A DNA stretch of 64,000 nucleotides from [Phialemoniopsis] sp. UDSM-2020 (taxonomy: Eukaryota > Ascomycota > Sordariomycetes > Thyridiales > Thyridiaceae), in the NCBI GenBank assembly GCA_018873225.1, contig JAEILZ010000009.1, forward strand, positions 1,789,501-1,853,500. The letters are read 5' to 3'. Within the stretch, counting starts at the first letter, position 1. Every line of letters starts with the position of its first letter. Below, piece by piece: positions 22,652-33,605 of this stretch. A model generated the notes under the pieces. It was not told the DNA's origin and made no database searches. It saw nothing but the letters and a program-made list of their open reading frames with translations. The position numbers and the translations under genes are program-made.

Positions 22652-24682
22652 ATGGCCGCTGTGCACAGGCCCCGCAGCCCCATCTCGGCGTCGGACTCGA
22701 GCGCGCGGTTCACGCCGGCCGCTAGCAGCGGCAGCCCGGACATGCAGGCTGACGACTACGCCGGCCGCGGCGGTGCGATCAGGCAATGGGACGATGGCGG
22801 GCGTGGGCGCCACGGCGGGCCTGAGGAGGAGGAGTATGAGATGGACGAATTTCGCCCAGAGGAGGATGTCGCCGTGACCGATGACGACGAGGACGACGAT
22901 GATGATGGCGACGGAGGTGAGGGGAGTGCCATTGTGCGCGGCCGCAAGGGCGGTAGGAGGGGGCGGAGGAGGACGGCGAGCAGGAGCGTTGCGGCGTCGG
23001 CGGCGACGGCCGAGAGCTTCCAGCTTTACACGCCCGATATGGAGAGGGCCGTGGTGCGCAAGTTTGACCGGCGGCTGGTTGTGTTTGTGGCGTTTTTGTA
23101 CATGCTGAGTTTCTTGGACCGGTCGAGTATGTTTCCTCTCTCCTTTGTTCCGATATCTCTGCCATGCTTTGAAGTCGAGAACACCCGATGTTACAGTCCT
23201 TTCAATATGGAGGGAACTGAGGAGCTGACAACCGTGAACAGACATTGGCAACGCCCGCATCGCCGGCATGGACGAGGATCTCCAGACCACCCCGCCCTGG
23301 TCGTCCTGGTACGACTGGTCTCTGACGTCCTTCTACATCGCCTATATCGCCTTCGAGTGGATGTCTCTTTTGTGGCGACTCATCCCCGCCCACATATATG
23401 TGTCCATGATCGTCTTGTCCTGGGGCATCACTGCGTCGCTACAGGCCATCGCGACGTCGTACCCCATGCTCGTCGCTCTGAGATTCCTGCTTGGCATCGG
23501 CGAGGCCGGTTTCACGGGCATTCCATTTTACCTTTCATTCTTCTTTAAGAGGGACGAGCTAGCCCTGCGGACGGCCATATTCATATCAGGTAATATCCCC
23601 AGAACACATACGCATCCTGCCCAGAAATTGACATCACCATTTCAAACCTTCTAGCCGCACCACTAGCGACGACATTCGCCTCGTCTCTAGCATGGGTCAT
23701 CATCAAGCTCGGCTCGAACGGGCCCATCGCCCCCTGGCGCCTGCTCTTCCTCGTCGAAGGCTTCCCCTCGGTCGTCGTCGCCGCCATCGCCTGGAACGTC
23801 ATCCCGGACTCGCCCGAGACGGCCTCGTACCTGACCAAGGAGGAGCGCCGCGTGGCCCGCCTGCGCATGCGCCACGAGAAGCCGTCGTCCAGCCGCCGCA
23901 AGAAACCATCGTCGTCATCATCCTCGGCCACAGATCCCCGCCCGACCGCCAAGTCGGCACTGCTCGACTCGCTGTCCGTCCTCGCCGACCCCGTAGCCTG
24001 GCTCACGGCCGCCATGTTCTTCCTGACCAACATGGCTTACGCCTCGCTCCCCGTCTTCCTCCCCACCATCCTCACGCAGATGGGCCACTCGCGCCTCACG
24101 GCGCAGGCCATGTCCGCCCCGCCCTACCTGTCCTCCTTCCTCATCGTCCTCGCCACCGCCCACGCCTCGGATAGGATCCGCTCCCGCTCCCCCTTCATCC
24201 TCGCCTACGCCCTCGCCTCGGCCACGGGCTATGCCCTGCTCGCCTTCCTGCCCTCCTCCCCGAGCTACAACATGGCGCGCTACCTCGCCGTCTACCCGGC
24301 CGCCGTGGGCTTCTTCAACGTCGTCGTCCTGCTCATCGCCTGGAACATCAACAACCAGGTCGGCGAGGGCCGGAGGGGCGGTGCTTTTGTGCTCTTCCAG
24401 CTCATAGGCCAGTGCGGCCCGCTCGTCGGGACGAGGATGTACCCGTTGTCCGAGGGCCCGCTGTATCTGCGTGGTATGCGGACCATGGCGGGTGCCATGC
24501 TGGGCGTCGCGGTGCTGGCCGCCGTGCTGAGGTTCTACCTCGTCCGGCTCAACAAGAAACTTGACGCTACGTCCCAAGGGAGCAGTCCTGGGGACGTGGG
24601 AGAGGCTGAGGAGGAGGAAGGATTAGTGGGGAGAAGGAGAATGGGGAGAGGGGACGAGGAGGCGTTTAGGTATATGCTATAA
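22652..24682 (+). CDS. MFS transporter, anion:cation symporter (Dal5/Tna1) type
   Basis: Three exons, 22652-23126, 23242-23589 and 23655-24682, giving 616 aa. The start is the ATG at 22652; an upstream in-frame TTG is not used as a start. Residues 1 to about 130 form an unusual hydrophilic N-terminus with an almost uninterrupted Asp/Glu run followed by a basic Arg/Lys patch. The first membrane helix then ends in the family signature LDRSNIGNARIAGM, whose codons are split by intron 1. About 12 hydrophobic helices follow, with a Ser/Lys-rich central loop and an acidic C-terminus. The ACS family moves organic anions and vitamins (allantoate, nicotinate, pantothenate) with protons at the plasma membrane. 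The substrate cannot be deduced, and the neighbours give no clue. Confidence 0.92.
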
Positions 24683-24921
24683 TGGGGGCACAATCTACTC
24701 TTGGATAGGGTCATATAACCTACTTGTCATATTTCTAGCCATGAAGATCGTATATAAATCAGAAGCCTGGAGGTCTGTTATTGGATAATACTTTGATGTT
24801 ACACCGTTTTATTGGGCTTCTACAAATGCTTTTTTGCTGCTACAATCTCCCCGAACAGTCCACATTGCATCTCAACACCCAAACAAAGCTGAGGCTCTTG
24901 AACGTGTTCCTGCGCATTGAA

Positions 24922-26445
24922 TCATGGATGAGAGCTTGTGTCGGGTGTGGGGGGATATTGCTTCGGCCCAACAATCTTGTCTGCTAACTTGCCCGGCAGC
25001 ATGGCGTGGCCAAGCCTAGACGCCCGATACCGCAGCCGCTCCCGGCGGCTCAGACTCCCCAGATATGCCTGCTCCCTCTCAACTTGCTCTTGATATTCTT
25101 GGATCTCAGGTTGTGTAGGCCCGCGCGTGGTGATTTGCCAGTCAAGCCACAGGCCGAGGCGCGAACTTGCGAACTTGCGCCGGAGCTTGGCTCGAAGAGA
25201 GCCATTAGCACCGCCCCTCGTGACTGGGGTATACGAATTATCTGTGTGGTTGTGATGATGTTCTTGCATGTGTGGAGTAAGACGAGTGGCTCGGTGTGAG
25301 GGCAGGTAGGTCGTCGAGGCACGGGAGCGCAGGTCGAAAGGGAGGGTGGAGCGGCTCTGCGCGGGCTCGAGGCCGTAAAAGATGCTACTGTGCAGACTGG
25401 CGGCATCATGGCATTGAGTGGCGTCCGGGTGCGGGATGTCAAAGAGAGAGTGAGGGCAGGTCCATGTCCAGCTTGGCTTGAGAGCTTGGGGCGGCCCTCT
25501 CACGACGGCTTGGTCGTAGGAGGGCAGGTGATATTTCCTGGAAGTAGTGACCGGGGAAAGCTCAACGTGAATCTCGGTGTTGTCTTCAGAATTGGCTCCG
25601 GGTCTTAGTCGAGCTGCCTCCGAGGAGTCAGTCGACTGTAAATATGACGGCCTGGGCTGAAAGTTGGACAGTTCAGCTAGGTTGCTGGCGTAGATACGCC
25701 CAACAGTAGGCGGCGGCGAGGCAACCTGTTCTGTCGATCGCATGCCCTCTGTCGGATACGACGATGATGATGTTCGAGCACGAGTGATCGGAGAGATCCC
25801 TACAGTCTCGCATGGTGACGGAGGAATATCTCCCTTCGTCGCCGTGTTCATCGACAAGGAGCTATCGGTCTTCTCATGGTTTAAGGTCTTGCGAGGTACC
25901 AAGGGGTGCCGCACGTCGGTGATCTCATCGATAGAAACATCTGCATCTTTGTGGCCCAGTGAAGAAGGAGACTGAGCCCCGGGAGCATTGCTGGCTCTCG
26001 CGAGACTATGGTCGTAGTCTGCAAAGACATCTTCACTGTCGGCTGTGACCACAGACTCAACTGAGGCCCGGCATGGATACCCCAGATCTGGTAGCCAGAT
26101 AGGAGCGGTCCTCCAGGACTCTGACAGCTCACTGATACCTCGAGGTCCGTGTCTAGAGACGAGCCTGCCGTTCCTTTGGGAGTTGGGGGTTGCTTCGGCC
26201 GTTGAGGGAAACAATGGTGGTTGGTTTTCCTCGGTAGTTAAGCCGTTGTCGCCGTGCCCGTCAGAGTCAGCATTGCTGTAATGCTCTTCACGGTTCTCCT
26301 AGGAGTCAGTGAAGGAGCATGGTATGCCCAAGTAGCGGTGGCTCGTAGATTCCCCGTCCGGTTTGGGGGCTGTTCGACTACCACTGAAGAGAGTCTGCTG
26401 AAGAGGAGCACGACGGACTGGTGTGCCAGGAAGGGATGAAAACAT
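24922..26445 (-). CDS. Uncharacterised Ser/Pro-rich protein, basic C-terminus
   Basis: The main exon is open from about 26285 down to the TGA at 24922. It has no suitable internal start near its 5' end, so a small first exon is needed. One frame-consistent solution uses ATG at 26445 (starting MFSSLPGTPVRR), donor at 26381 and acceptor at 26286, giving 475 aa; this splice is tentative. The protein is disordered and Ser/Thr/Pro-rich for most of its length, with a Pro-Ser-Tyr (LPSYDQAV) element. It ends in a basic, probably helical domain of about 85 residues (LRAKLRRKF, WLDWQITTRGPTQPEIQEY, RRERLRYRASRLGHAMLPGKLADKIVG). I recognise no family. The structured C-terminus and steady codon use argue that the gene is real. 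Confidence 0.65.
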
Positions 26446-27051
26446 GATCAGGACCCGATACGGCTATACCAGCTATAATATGAGTTGAGAAGATAAGATT
26501 CGATGCAAGACACAAAGGATTATCAGTTGATGCTATAAATCAAGGGATTGATGGACGATGGCGTGTTTACTCGAAACGCTCATCGAGCGACAGAAATGCA
26601 GAAAGGGAGGGCTACACTTCATCCTCATCCTCACTCATCCTTGCGCCTTCCTCGACTGGAATATACCATTGTCGAGCAGCTGATTTTGGGGCAGGTGCAC
26701 CTTTCAGTGGCAATGACTAAACCCTTTCAAAGTTGATATCTGTATTATCAATACTGCCCGCAAAAGGCAGGAAAGTACATTCACACAGGTGCAAGCATAG
26801 AAAGATCAATTGATTTCCTCTAGCGATGGGCAGCACAGGGGAGCTATGCTCCACATCCGCACGCCATGACGCTATAACCCACCGAATATCCCCTGACTAA
26901 AGCGCTGAACCGGATTGGATGTCACCTAAATATGACCCAGACATCTGTTCGGCATTGACGCAACAGACCAACACTTCATCTGATGATATCAGTATAACAT
27001 CCAAAGGCTCGTAGTCGGACAGCTTCCTTGATGTAGACCGCCTGGACAACC
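26446..27051. promoter_or_regulatory. Divergent promoter, orphan gene / radical SAM gene
   Basis: About 600 bp between two divergently read genes, the only room for both promoters. No specific motif is claimed. Confidence 0.5.
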
Positions 27052-28279
27052 ATGCGACCATTCGCTCCGATATTACTCAGGAGGAACCCGCCAGTACGTC
27101 TACGACCGGCGGCGCAATGGCGGCGCCCGCTGCACCTTGCACCGCCCTTCCTCCTGGACGACTACATGCCTCGATACATGACGCTGTCGTCGGTCGATGG
27201 CGCAATGAAGCGCTCCAAAGCCTATGCCCATCTTCGTAACTGTAACCTGTGTCCTCGAGAATGCGGCGTCAACCGCTACGAGACCACGGGAATGTGCTTG
27301 ATCGGCGATACGGCCAAGGTCAATGTCATTGCTCCCCATTTTGGCGAGGGTATGTCATGCTTTATTGCTTTGGCCGCTCGCTCTTCGGGTGAGCAACATC
27401 GGAACTAGCAACTGACAACTTTTAGAACCTTGTGTTCAGGGACACAACGGCAGCGGTTCTGTATTCTTTAGGTAGGTCGTCACCTTATGGATGAGTCGGC
27501 ATGATAGTGACTCAACAACCCTTTAAAGCATGTGCAATCTGCGGTGCTCATTCTGTCAGAATCATGACATATCACACCAACGCAACGGCATGGACTTGGC
27601 ACCAGAGGAGCTGGGAGATTGGTTCATCAAACTCCAGGATGTGGGCAACGTCCACAATATCAACCTCATCACACCGGAGCACGTCGTACCCCAGGTCGCC
27701 CTTGCTATTCTCCATGCCAAGGACAACGGACTCAAAGTGCCGGTGATCTACAACACGTCAGCCTATGACTCTTTGGCGTCAATCGAGCTGCTTGACGGTC
27801 TGGTAGATATCTACCTGCCTGACTTCAAGCTCTGGGAGCCGGCCTCCACAAAGCGTCTGCTCAAGGCTGAGGACTACGCTGCCACAGCGCGTGAGAGCAT
27901 CAAGGCTATGCAGGCTCAAGTAGGAGACCTGTGTTTCACAGCTGATGGCATTGCCAAGCAGGGCCTGCTGGTCAGACACTTGGTGATGCCGGGTTACGAG
28001 GCCGAAGGCGAGGTGATCATGCGGTTCCTCGCCGATGAGGTTTCGAAGGACTGCTTCGTCAACATAATGGAGCAGTACCACCCGGACGCCCACGTTGGAA
28101 AGCCGAAACGGAGAACTAAAAAGGGGTCAGAGACCGAAGAAGCTACGGATGAGGTCCGGTACGCAGACATCAATCGGGCAGTGACGCAAGAGGAGATCTC
28201 GACAGTGAGGAAAGCGGCAGAAGAGGCAGGCCTTTGGAGGTTTTGCGACCCTCCAAAACACGACGGCTTCAATCTTTGA
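27052..28279 (+). CDS. Radical SAM protein, PflX (COG1313) type
   Basis: Three exons, 27052-27349, 27426-27471 and 27529-28279, giving 364 aa. The radical SAM cluster motif CNLRCSFCQN (C-x3-C-x2-C) is at about residues 116-125. It is preceded by the hallmarks of the PflX group: an extra Cys motif CNLCPRECGVNR near residue 64 and an EPCVQGHNGSGSVFFS block. A TIM-barrel-like body follows, with KVPVIYNTSAYDS and DIYLPDFKLW. The N-terminal 30 residues are rich in Arg and hydroxyl/hydrophobic residues without acids, suggesting a mitochondrial presequence. The protein should bind a 4Fe-4S cluster and cleave S-adenosylmethionine, but the target is unknown even in bacteria. Both splice junctions interrupt the conserved block, which supports the model. 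Confidence 0.9.
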
Positions 28280-28920
28280 ATTTGCAGCCCTGATCTCTGA
28301 TCACGCCCAAAGCTTCGATCACTTTCCCAAATCGACTCTATTCTTAGGTGTGCCTCAGATGCTAGCTGATCGGGCCCCAGCAGGATCAAAGACACAAGTA
28401 TTGAAGAGGATCATCCCACTACCTAAGGCTGAGTAGATCATCCAGTCTGTTGGAGATCTAGGTAGTGGTCGATTGGTTATTTGCTCTCCTGACACCCACT
28501 TGATTGTTCAAGGATCGCGTGGGATTGTTCGCCGAACACTGGGTTGCACACGTGGAAACCCAGGGATTTCTTGTGCCGGGCTGAGTCGTGTCTTTGTGTT
28601 GCCCGCAAACATGGTCCACCATTACACACCAGACTCGGTACACATCAACCGATCGGGCCAAACCATAGCATGTTTGGTGATCAGACTTTTATCCCTGCAT
28701 AAGGGTCCTCTTGCAAACGAATACTTCTTTGTTAGTACGATCATGCCATGCAGCAGAGTCGGGTTGCACCTGGGCAAGGGCAGCTGCAAGAATCCGTCGT
28801 CCGGGGACGGGTTGCAACCCTCCTTTGACCCCAGGTCTCTTTGTCTCACGTTCCACTCGGCTCCCGATCCGAGGGCTCAGTAGCACTATGTGCCTAAGCA
28901 TAAGTGTCTATAATTGAAAC
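28280..28920. other. Intergenic between two plus-strand genes
   Basis: The 3' flank of the radical SAM gene and the promoter of the polyQ protein gene. Overlapping short frames on both strands are not convincing. Confidence 0.45.
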
Positions 28921-30042
28921 ATGATTTGCATTCTCTTTGACCTCTTTCAGTCGTCAATTGAAACAAGTCTGTGCGCAGCCTTACCCAGATCACCGGGAAA
29001 ACCAAGGAGACCACACATGCTCAGCATGGACGATGCAGGATGTAGCACCGCTACTACGTCTATCCCGGTGCTTGCGGTTACGGAAGAAGTCGAGCCTGAC
29101 AGCAGGCAGACGACCCGGCGTCACACTCAACGTGTTTCCATCGCCGGCCCCCTCCCGCCGACCCCAGCATCACCGCAACAGCAGCAACAGCGCCCACGGC
29201 ATCAGCGCCGTTCCCTTTCCAGCCAGTCCACTCTGACACACCGGCACCGGAGACAAGCACCACCAGCGCCGCCTCAGCGCTCGCTACAGGACATGCAGAA
29301 TGAGCAGTCGTACCTCCTGCAACACCTCCAGCGGCACGATGAGCGAGCACGCGCCCTGCTGACCAGGCTGGCGGAAGTGCAGAGCCGAGGCTCGCAGTCA
29401 CATCATGATGACGACGACGATAATGCTAGGCGGGCGCAGAAGGACGCGCGACTCTTGAAAAATAAGATGCTATACAATGAGCAGCAGGAGCGAGCAACGC
29501 TGGGGCGCATTGGTGACTTGTATGTCGAGATGCAAGCGCGGGAACGGTGGTGTTGTGTTTTGCAGCAACAGCAACAGCAACAACATCAGCAGGATGTATA
29601 TGGATCACCAGGAGGAGTTGAGCCGATGGGCTGGCCCTTGGGGAGTCCATTTGGATGGGTGCAAGGAGGTTTGCCTGTTGTGCTCAGTCCGATGTCGTCA
29701 GGGTTCGATGGGGTGTCACTGACGCCTTTGAGCCCTCTGAGCCCGTGCTTTGTGCCGGGTGCATACTTCAGTGAGGAGTTGATGGAAGAGGACTTGCCCG
29801 AAAGGGAGAGGGAAGATGTTGAAGTTGAGCATTGTATAAAGCAGCATGATGATGGAAATTGTGGCTCAGCTTCAGACAATGGTCACCCACATGGCGATCG
29901 TCGTGAGCCGGAAGATGCCGAGCGAGCGGCCATATCCAAAGGTCGCACTCGAAGCTTGTCTTTGTCGACATCTTCTCCTGAGCCGCAGTCCAGACGCTTG
30001 AGTCTCCAATTTGCAATACCCAGCAAAGCCCAAACACCATGA
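28921..30042 (+). CDS. Uncharacterised polyglutamine coiled-coil protein
   Basis: Uninterrupted 373-codon frame from an ATG; an internal ATG at 29011 (MLSMDDAG) is an alternative start. The protein has a Pro/Gln-rich N-terminal region with a QQQQQ tract, then a charged helical segment (about 118-208) that should form a coiled coil, split by a DDDDD run. A Q8 tract is followed by a Gly/Pro/hydrophobic central part and an acidic-then-Ser-rich C-terminus. I recognise no domain. Composition suggests a regulatory or scaffold protein with a central helical core, conserved mainly in ascomycetes if at all. Frame length and biased codon use support coding. Confidence 0.65.
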   Translation: MICILFDLFQSSIETSLCAALPRSPGKPRRPHMLSMDDAGCSTATTSIPVLAVTEEVEPDSRQTTRRHTQRVSIAGPLPPTPASPQQQQQRPRHQRRSLSSQSTLTHRHRRQAPPAPPQRSLQDMQNEQSYLLQHLQRHDERARALLTRLAEVQSRGSQSHHDDDDDNARRAQKDARLLKNKMLYNEQQERATLGRIGDLYVEMQARERWCCVLQQQQQQQHQQDVYGSPGGVEPMGWPLGSPFGWVQGGLPVVLSPMSSGFDGVSLTPLSPLSPCFVPGAYFSEELMEEDLPEREREDVEVEHCIKQHDDGNCGSASDNGHPHGDRREPEDAERAAISKGRTRSLSLSTSSPEPQSRRLSLQFAIPSKAQTP

Positions 30043-30260
30043 GCAGACGACGACAGAGACTAGTGTGTACAACAGATCCACGAATTGTTCCTTCGAGAAC
30101 CTAATGGAAAGAGGGATATCATTTGGTTTTGTCTGCTTCAACTATGAGACAGGGGTTTTTTCCTATGGATGGCATTAGATAGTATCAGATCTCATCATGT
30201 CGGTATCATAAAGGTCTTCGCGCTTAGTCAAAATCAACAAGCGGCATCCAGAAGAGATTC

Positions 30261-31046
30261 TCAAGCAAATTCTCCAAACTGTCCATCATCAAAGCCCAGC
30301 TCCTGTACAGACCGTCTTTTGGATCTCACATCCGACGCCTTGGGCGGAGGTGGCAAGAACGGACCACCCGCGGCCGGCGCCGCTGAGGGCGGTGGCGGCA
30401 GAGCAAAGGACGATAGGTTCGCCGACTCGGCCCCTGTCGAAGACTCCTGAGGCCTGTTCCTACGACCAAATTTGCCCCCGAGATTGACCGTGATGGTCTC
30501 GCCTTCCTTGAGGCTGTAGTCGCGCTTCTCCTCCACTTTGGCTTTGGCATCTGCCCAGGCCGTTGACGGTCCCGCAGCGGCCGCCGCAGGGCCAATGCCC
30601 AGACCCTTCTGGGCCTCCTGCAGCGCAACACCAAAGTCGAACGCCTCGCTGCGCTCCTCGTAGCCAATGCCCAAGATGGCCTTCCGGCCAGAAGGGTCCT
30701 GGACCCTGAGCGCAAAGAAGCGGGAGCTGTCCAGCGCGGGCTCGACCGTCCCCGGGTCGGTATAAGGGGCGGCGGCGAAGAGCTGGCCGCTCGAGGGGTC
30801 CTCGAGGACGATGTCGGTCTTCATCTTCTCCTCGCCGCTGGGCTGCGGGATGGCCGTCTCGAGGATGCGCAGGCGCACCGTGAAGATGTGGCGCTTGGGG
30901 TCCTCGGTCCATGTGGCGGCGGTGTAGCCCTTTGTGGAGGTCAGGGGCGGGATGTTGTAGACGTGGACCTTGTTGGCGATGTAGAGGATGCGCTGGATGG
31001 CGTCCGAGGGCAGCTGCTGGCCCGTGGCGGGATCAATCGTCTCCAT
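30261..31046 (-). CDS. NECAP-like endocytosis protein (DUF1681)
   Basis: Single exon, 261 aa, from the ATG at 31046. Residues 10 to about 175 form the NECAP PH-like (PHear/DUF1681) domain: IQRILYIANKVHVYNIPPL, the YTAATW element, the ALRVQDPSGRKAILGIGYEERSEAFDF block and a KEGETITVNLGGKFG end. The C-terminal 80 residues are Pro/Ala-rich and unstructured, finishing in an acidic and aromatic GFDDGQFGEFA, which resembles adaptin-ear binding peptides. NECAPs associate with AP-2-type clathrin adaptors during vesicle formation. Budding yeast lacks this protein while filamentous fungi and animals keep it, so no yeast symbol applies. An upstream non-AUG frame extension is ignored. Confidence 0.93.
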   Translation of the reverse strand: METIDPATGQQLPSDAIQRILYIANKVHVYNIPPLTSTKGYTAATWTEDPKRHIFTVRLRILETAIPQPSGEEKMKTDIVLEDPSSGQLFAAAPYTDPGTVEPALDSSRFFALRVQDPSGRKAILGIGYEERSEAFDFGVALQEAQKGLGIGPAAAAAGPSTAWADAKAKVEEKRDYSLKEGETITVNLGGKFGRRNRPQESSTGAESANLSSFALPPPPSAAPAAGGPFLPPPPKASDVRSKRRSVQELGFDDGQFGEFA

Positions 31047-31741
31047 GGTTCTGAGTTCTGAGGCTCTATCAGATAGTTGTGTGCTCAGATGAGATGGGTG
31101 GGTTGTGAGTGGTTCAAGCCCAGGCCAGAGGTGAGGGTATATAGATCTGTGTTGCTTTAAACCAAAATGTGTAAAAAGTCGCCTTTGTTCAGTTTTAATT
31201 TCCAATGAGTAAAGGCTTTCTATGAACCATCAACATAGGCCTGTATAAAGACGTGGATATCTCAACCATACATTGCATGAATGAATCAATGAACAAATCT
31301 CGTATCACATCACCCCCCTTATTGATGTGATGCTCCAGCAATCCCATGGTCCCTGAAAGGACCAGCCGGTAGCGCTGGAGATGGACCAAAAATGGACCAA
31401 TCCACACCTGAAATCCTCCACACCCGCTCCTTCCTTGCAGTGTAACTGGCTGTGGGTCGCAGCTACCCCGCCACGAAATCCCAAATTTTGGCGGTCTGCT
31501 GCGGCACAACCGCTCTTGCTTTCAGTGCGTGCGGTAGTGGGCGAAAGTCTGAATTGAGTCACTCGTCAAAGTCTCTCTGAACCAGCTCAAACCAGCACTT
31601 GTGATATACATCGCAACGAACCTACCACATTCCTCTAATCTACTTCCGCACGCAGTCACAGATTCTCCTCTTTGCGTCAATCACTCGACTAGATATACAC
31701 ACGGAAGCTCTCCCGCTCGAACCGAGTGCGACCGTCGCAAA
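31047..31741. promoter_or_regulatory. Divergent promoter, NECAP / eIF2B alpha
   Basis: About 700 bp separate the two divergent starts. No reading frame of note. Confidence 0.5.
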
Positions 31742-33101
31742 ATGGCGACTGACGATCTTGTCTGTACGTGCTAATGCAATGCTCGATGCGCCCCGTCGCA
31801 CAGCCGGAAACATGGACTGACATTTCATCTTTGAAGCAAATTCCACAAGTGGGAACACATCAACGTCAGCTGGGCTCCCCATACGGAGCAGTCCAGGTAA
31901 CAATGACCCTCTCAAGCCGCAAAAAGACTCGGCAGGTGACTTCGAGTATGTGCCCAACCCAGACGAAGATCCAGAGAAACGAAGAGTTGCAAAAGATTCA
32001 GGAGGCTAATCATTACTAAAGCATTGTCGCGACCTACCACCACCTGCTAGCCGAAGACCCCGAACTCACAATGCCCGTCGCCGCCATCGAGGCCATGATC
32101 GCCGTATTGGGCCACCACTCATCCTCCACGGTCATGGAGACCATGGACATTGTCCGCGAGCAGGCCGAGCGCCTCCGTAAGGGCGTCGCCAACCCCATTC
32201 CCCTCACCGCCGGCACCGAGCTCTTCCAGCAGTACCTGCTCCGGTCGCTTAAGCAGCAGACCAGCGGGCCCCAGGACCGCCGCGGCAGCAGCACCCCGAC
32301 CACCTCCTCCTCCCCGCTCGACTCGTTCGATGAGACCCGCCAGCACCTGCTTAAGAACGGGAAGCTGTTCGCGGCCCGCGCCAAGGCCGCCCGCCACACC
32401 ATCGCCGAGAAGGGAGCCAAGTACGTCCGCGACGGCAGCGTCGTCCTGACGGCCGGCGGCTCGAGGACGGTGCGAGGCCTGCTCCTGCGCGCGGCCGACA
32501 GGCACATCGCCGAGACCGGAAGCCCGCGGTTCAAGGTTCTCTATGTCAAGGACGACCGGTTCCCGCGCGAGTGTGAGGGCGCCATCGCGGCGCTGCGCGA
32601 GCGCGGCGTGGCCGTCGCTGAGCTGGCGGAGCGCGACGTGGCGCACGCCATCCTGGCGGCCAAGGTCGATACCATCTTTGTCGGCACCGAGGTCGTGTTG
32701 CAGAACGGTGGCCTGCTGTCGCGCATGGGCACACTCCAGCTGGCGGCGCTCGCAAAGGCGTACAAGAGGAACTTTTACGTTGTGGCCGAGACGCACAAGT
32801 TTATGCGTGGTTTTGTCTTGAGCCAGAGCGACCTGCCGCGCCTCGGTATCAAGCAGACAGTACTCGATTTCCGCAGGGCTAATGAGCCCCCCAAGGAGAG
32901 CACCACCGTCGAGCTCTCGATACAGGAGCACGTCGATTACACTGTGAGTATTCTTCAGCACTGATGTTATGCATAGCATTCGGAGGACTCCTTAGCTAAT
33001 GTGTGAAATAGCCTCCCGACCTAATCACAAGCATTCTCACCGAGCAAGGGTCCAAGCTCCCTAGCGGAGTATACGAGATGATTCTTGACATCCATACCTG
33101 A
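31742..33101 (+). CDS. GCN3: Translation initiation factor eIF2B alpha subunit
   Basis: Exons 31742-31763, 31837-31945, 32022-32943 and 33012-33101, giving 380 aa. This is the regulatory alpha subunit of the eIF2B GDP/GTP exchange factor, which senses phosphorylated eIF2 and mediates general amino-acid control. After a Ser/Thr-rich N-terminal extension (about 40 residues) the family region begins at FDIVATYHHLL. It continues with TMPVAAIEAMIAVLG, the Rossmann-like core VVLTAGGSRTVRGLLL, DTIFVGTEVVLQNGGLLSRMG, and FYVVAETHKFMRGFVLSQSDL. The last small exon encodes PPDLITSILTEQGSKLPSGV, the normal family end. Intron 2 is recognised because reading through its GTATGT donor at 31946 runs into a stop, while splicing restores the expected junction. 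A Ser/Thr-rich insert of about 20 residues is present near residue 115. Confidence 0.95.
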
Positions 33102-33605
33102 GCGAGCATGGCGATAGGTGGTATCACTATGAGATTAGTCACCAAGGGCAAAAGCAACGGGGACTATTGACACATTGAGAGGAGTTTTGAGGGAATTTGC
33201 ATCAGCTGAAAAGTGTTTAAAGCTCCCGAGGCATGGGAAAGCGATCCGAACACGCAAATGATTGGCGAAATTGGAGTTGCGTGTATTCATTACGAGCGTG
33301 TACTATTACCGGACCCTTTAGGTGTTCTCCCTAGAAGCAGCGTGGTCCTCAAAATTGAGGATCCTCCTTTTTCCTCCGATAAAAGAAATCAACATGATGT
33401 CGTGATAGGTCGTGTTACAAGATGAAGTGTGCGTTTCGTGAGAGCCCCTCCCCTTTCCTTTCAAGGACCGATCCGTCGCTGTGTCTCCGTTGACCAAATG
33501 CCCAAGCGCACCGATGTTGGAGTCGGCTTCTGCTGGGCAGTTGGGAGGGGGGCATAGGCCAGTGTTGAATTCTGGGTCTGTGGCTGCTTTTGACAAATGC
33601 CCTCC
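33102..33605. other. Convergent 3' region, GCN3 / EGT1
   Basis: The 3' flanks of two convergent genes. No gene seen. Confidence 0.5.

Noticed and set aside
22376..23290. 304-codon minus-strand frame
   Set aside because: Antisense to exon 1 of the MFS transporter and runs through its first intron; no motif.
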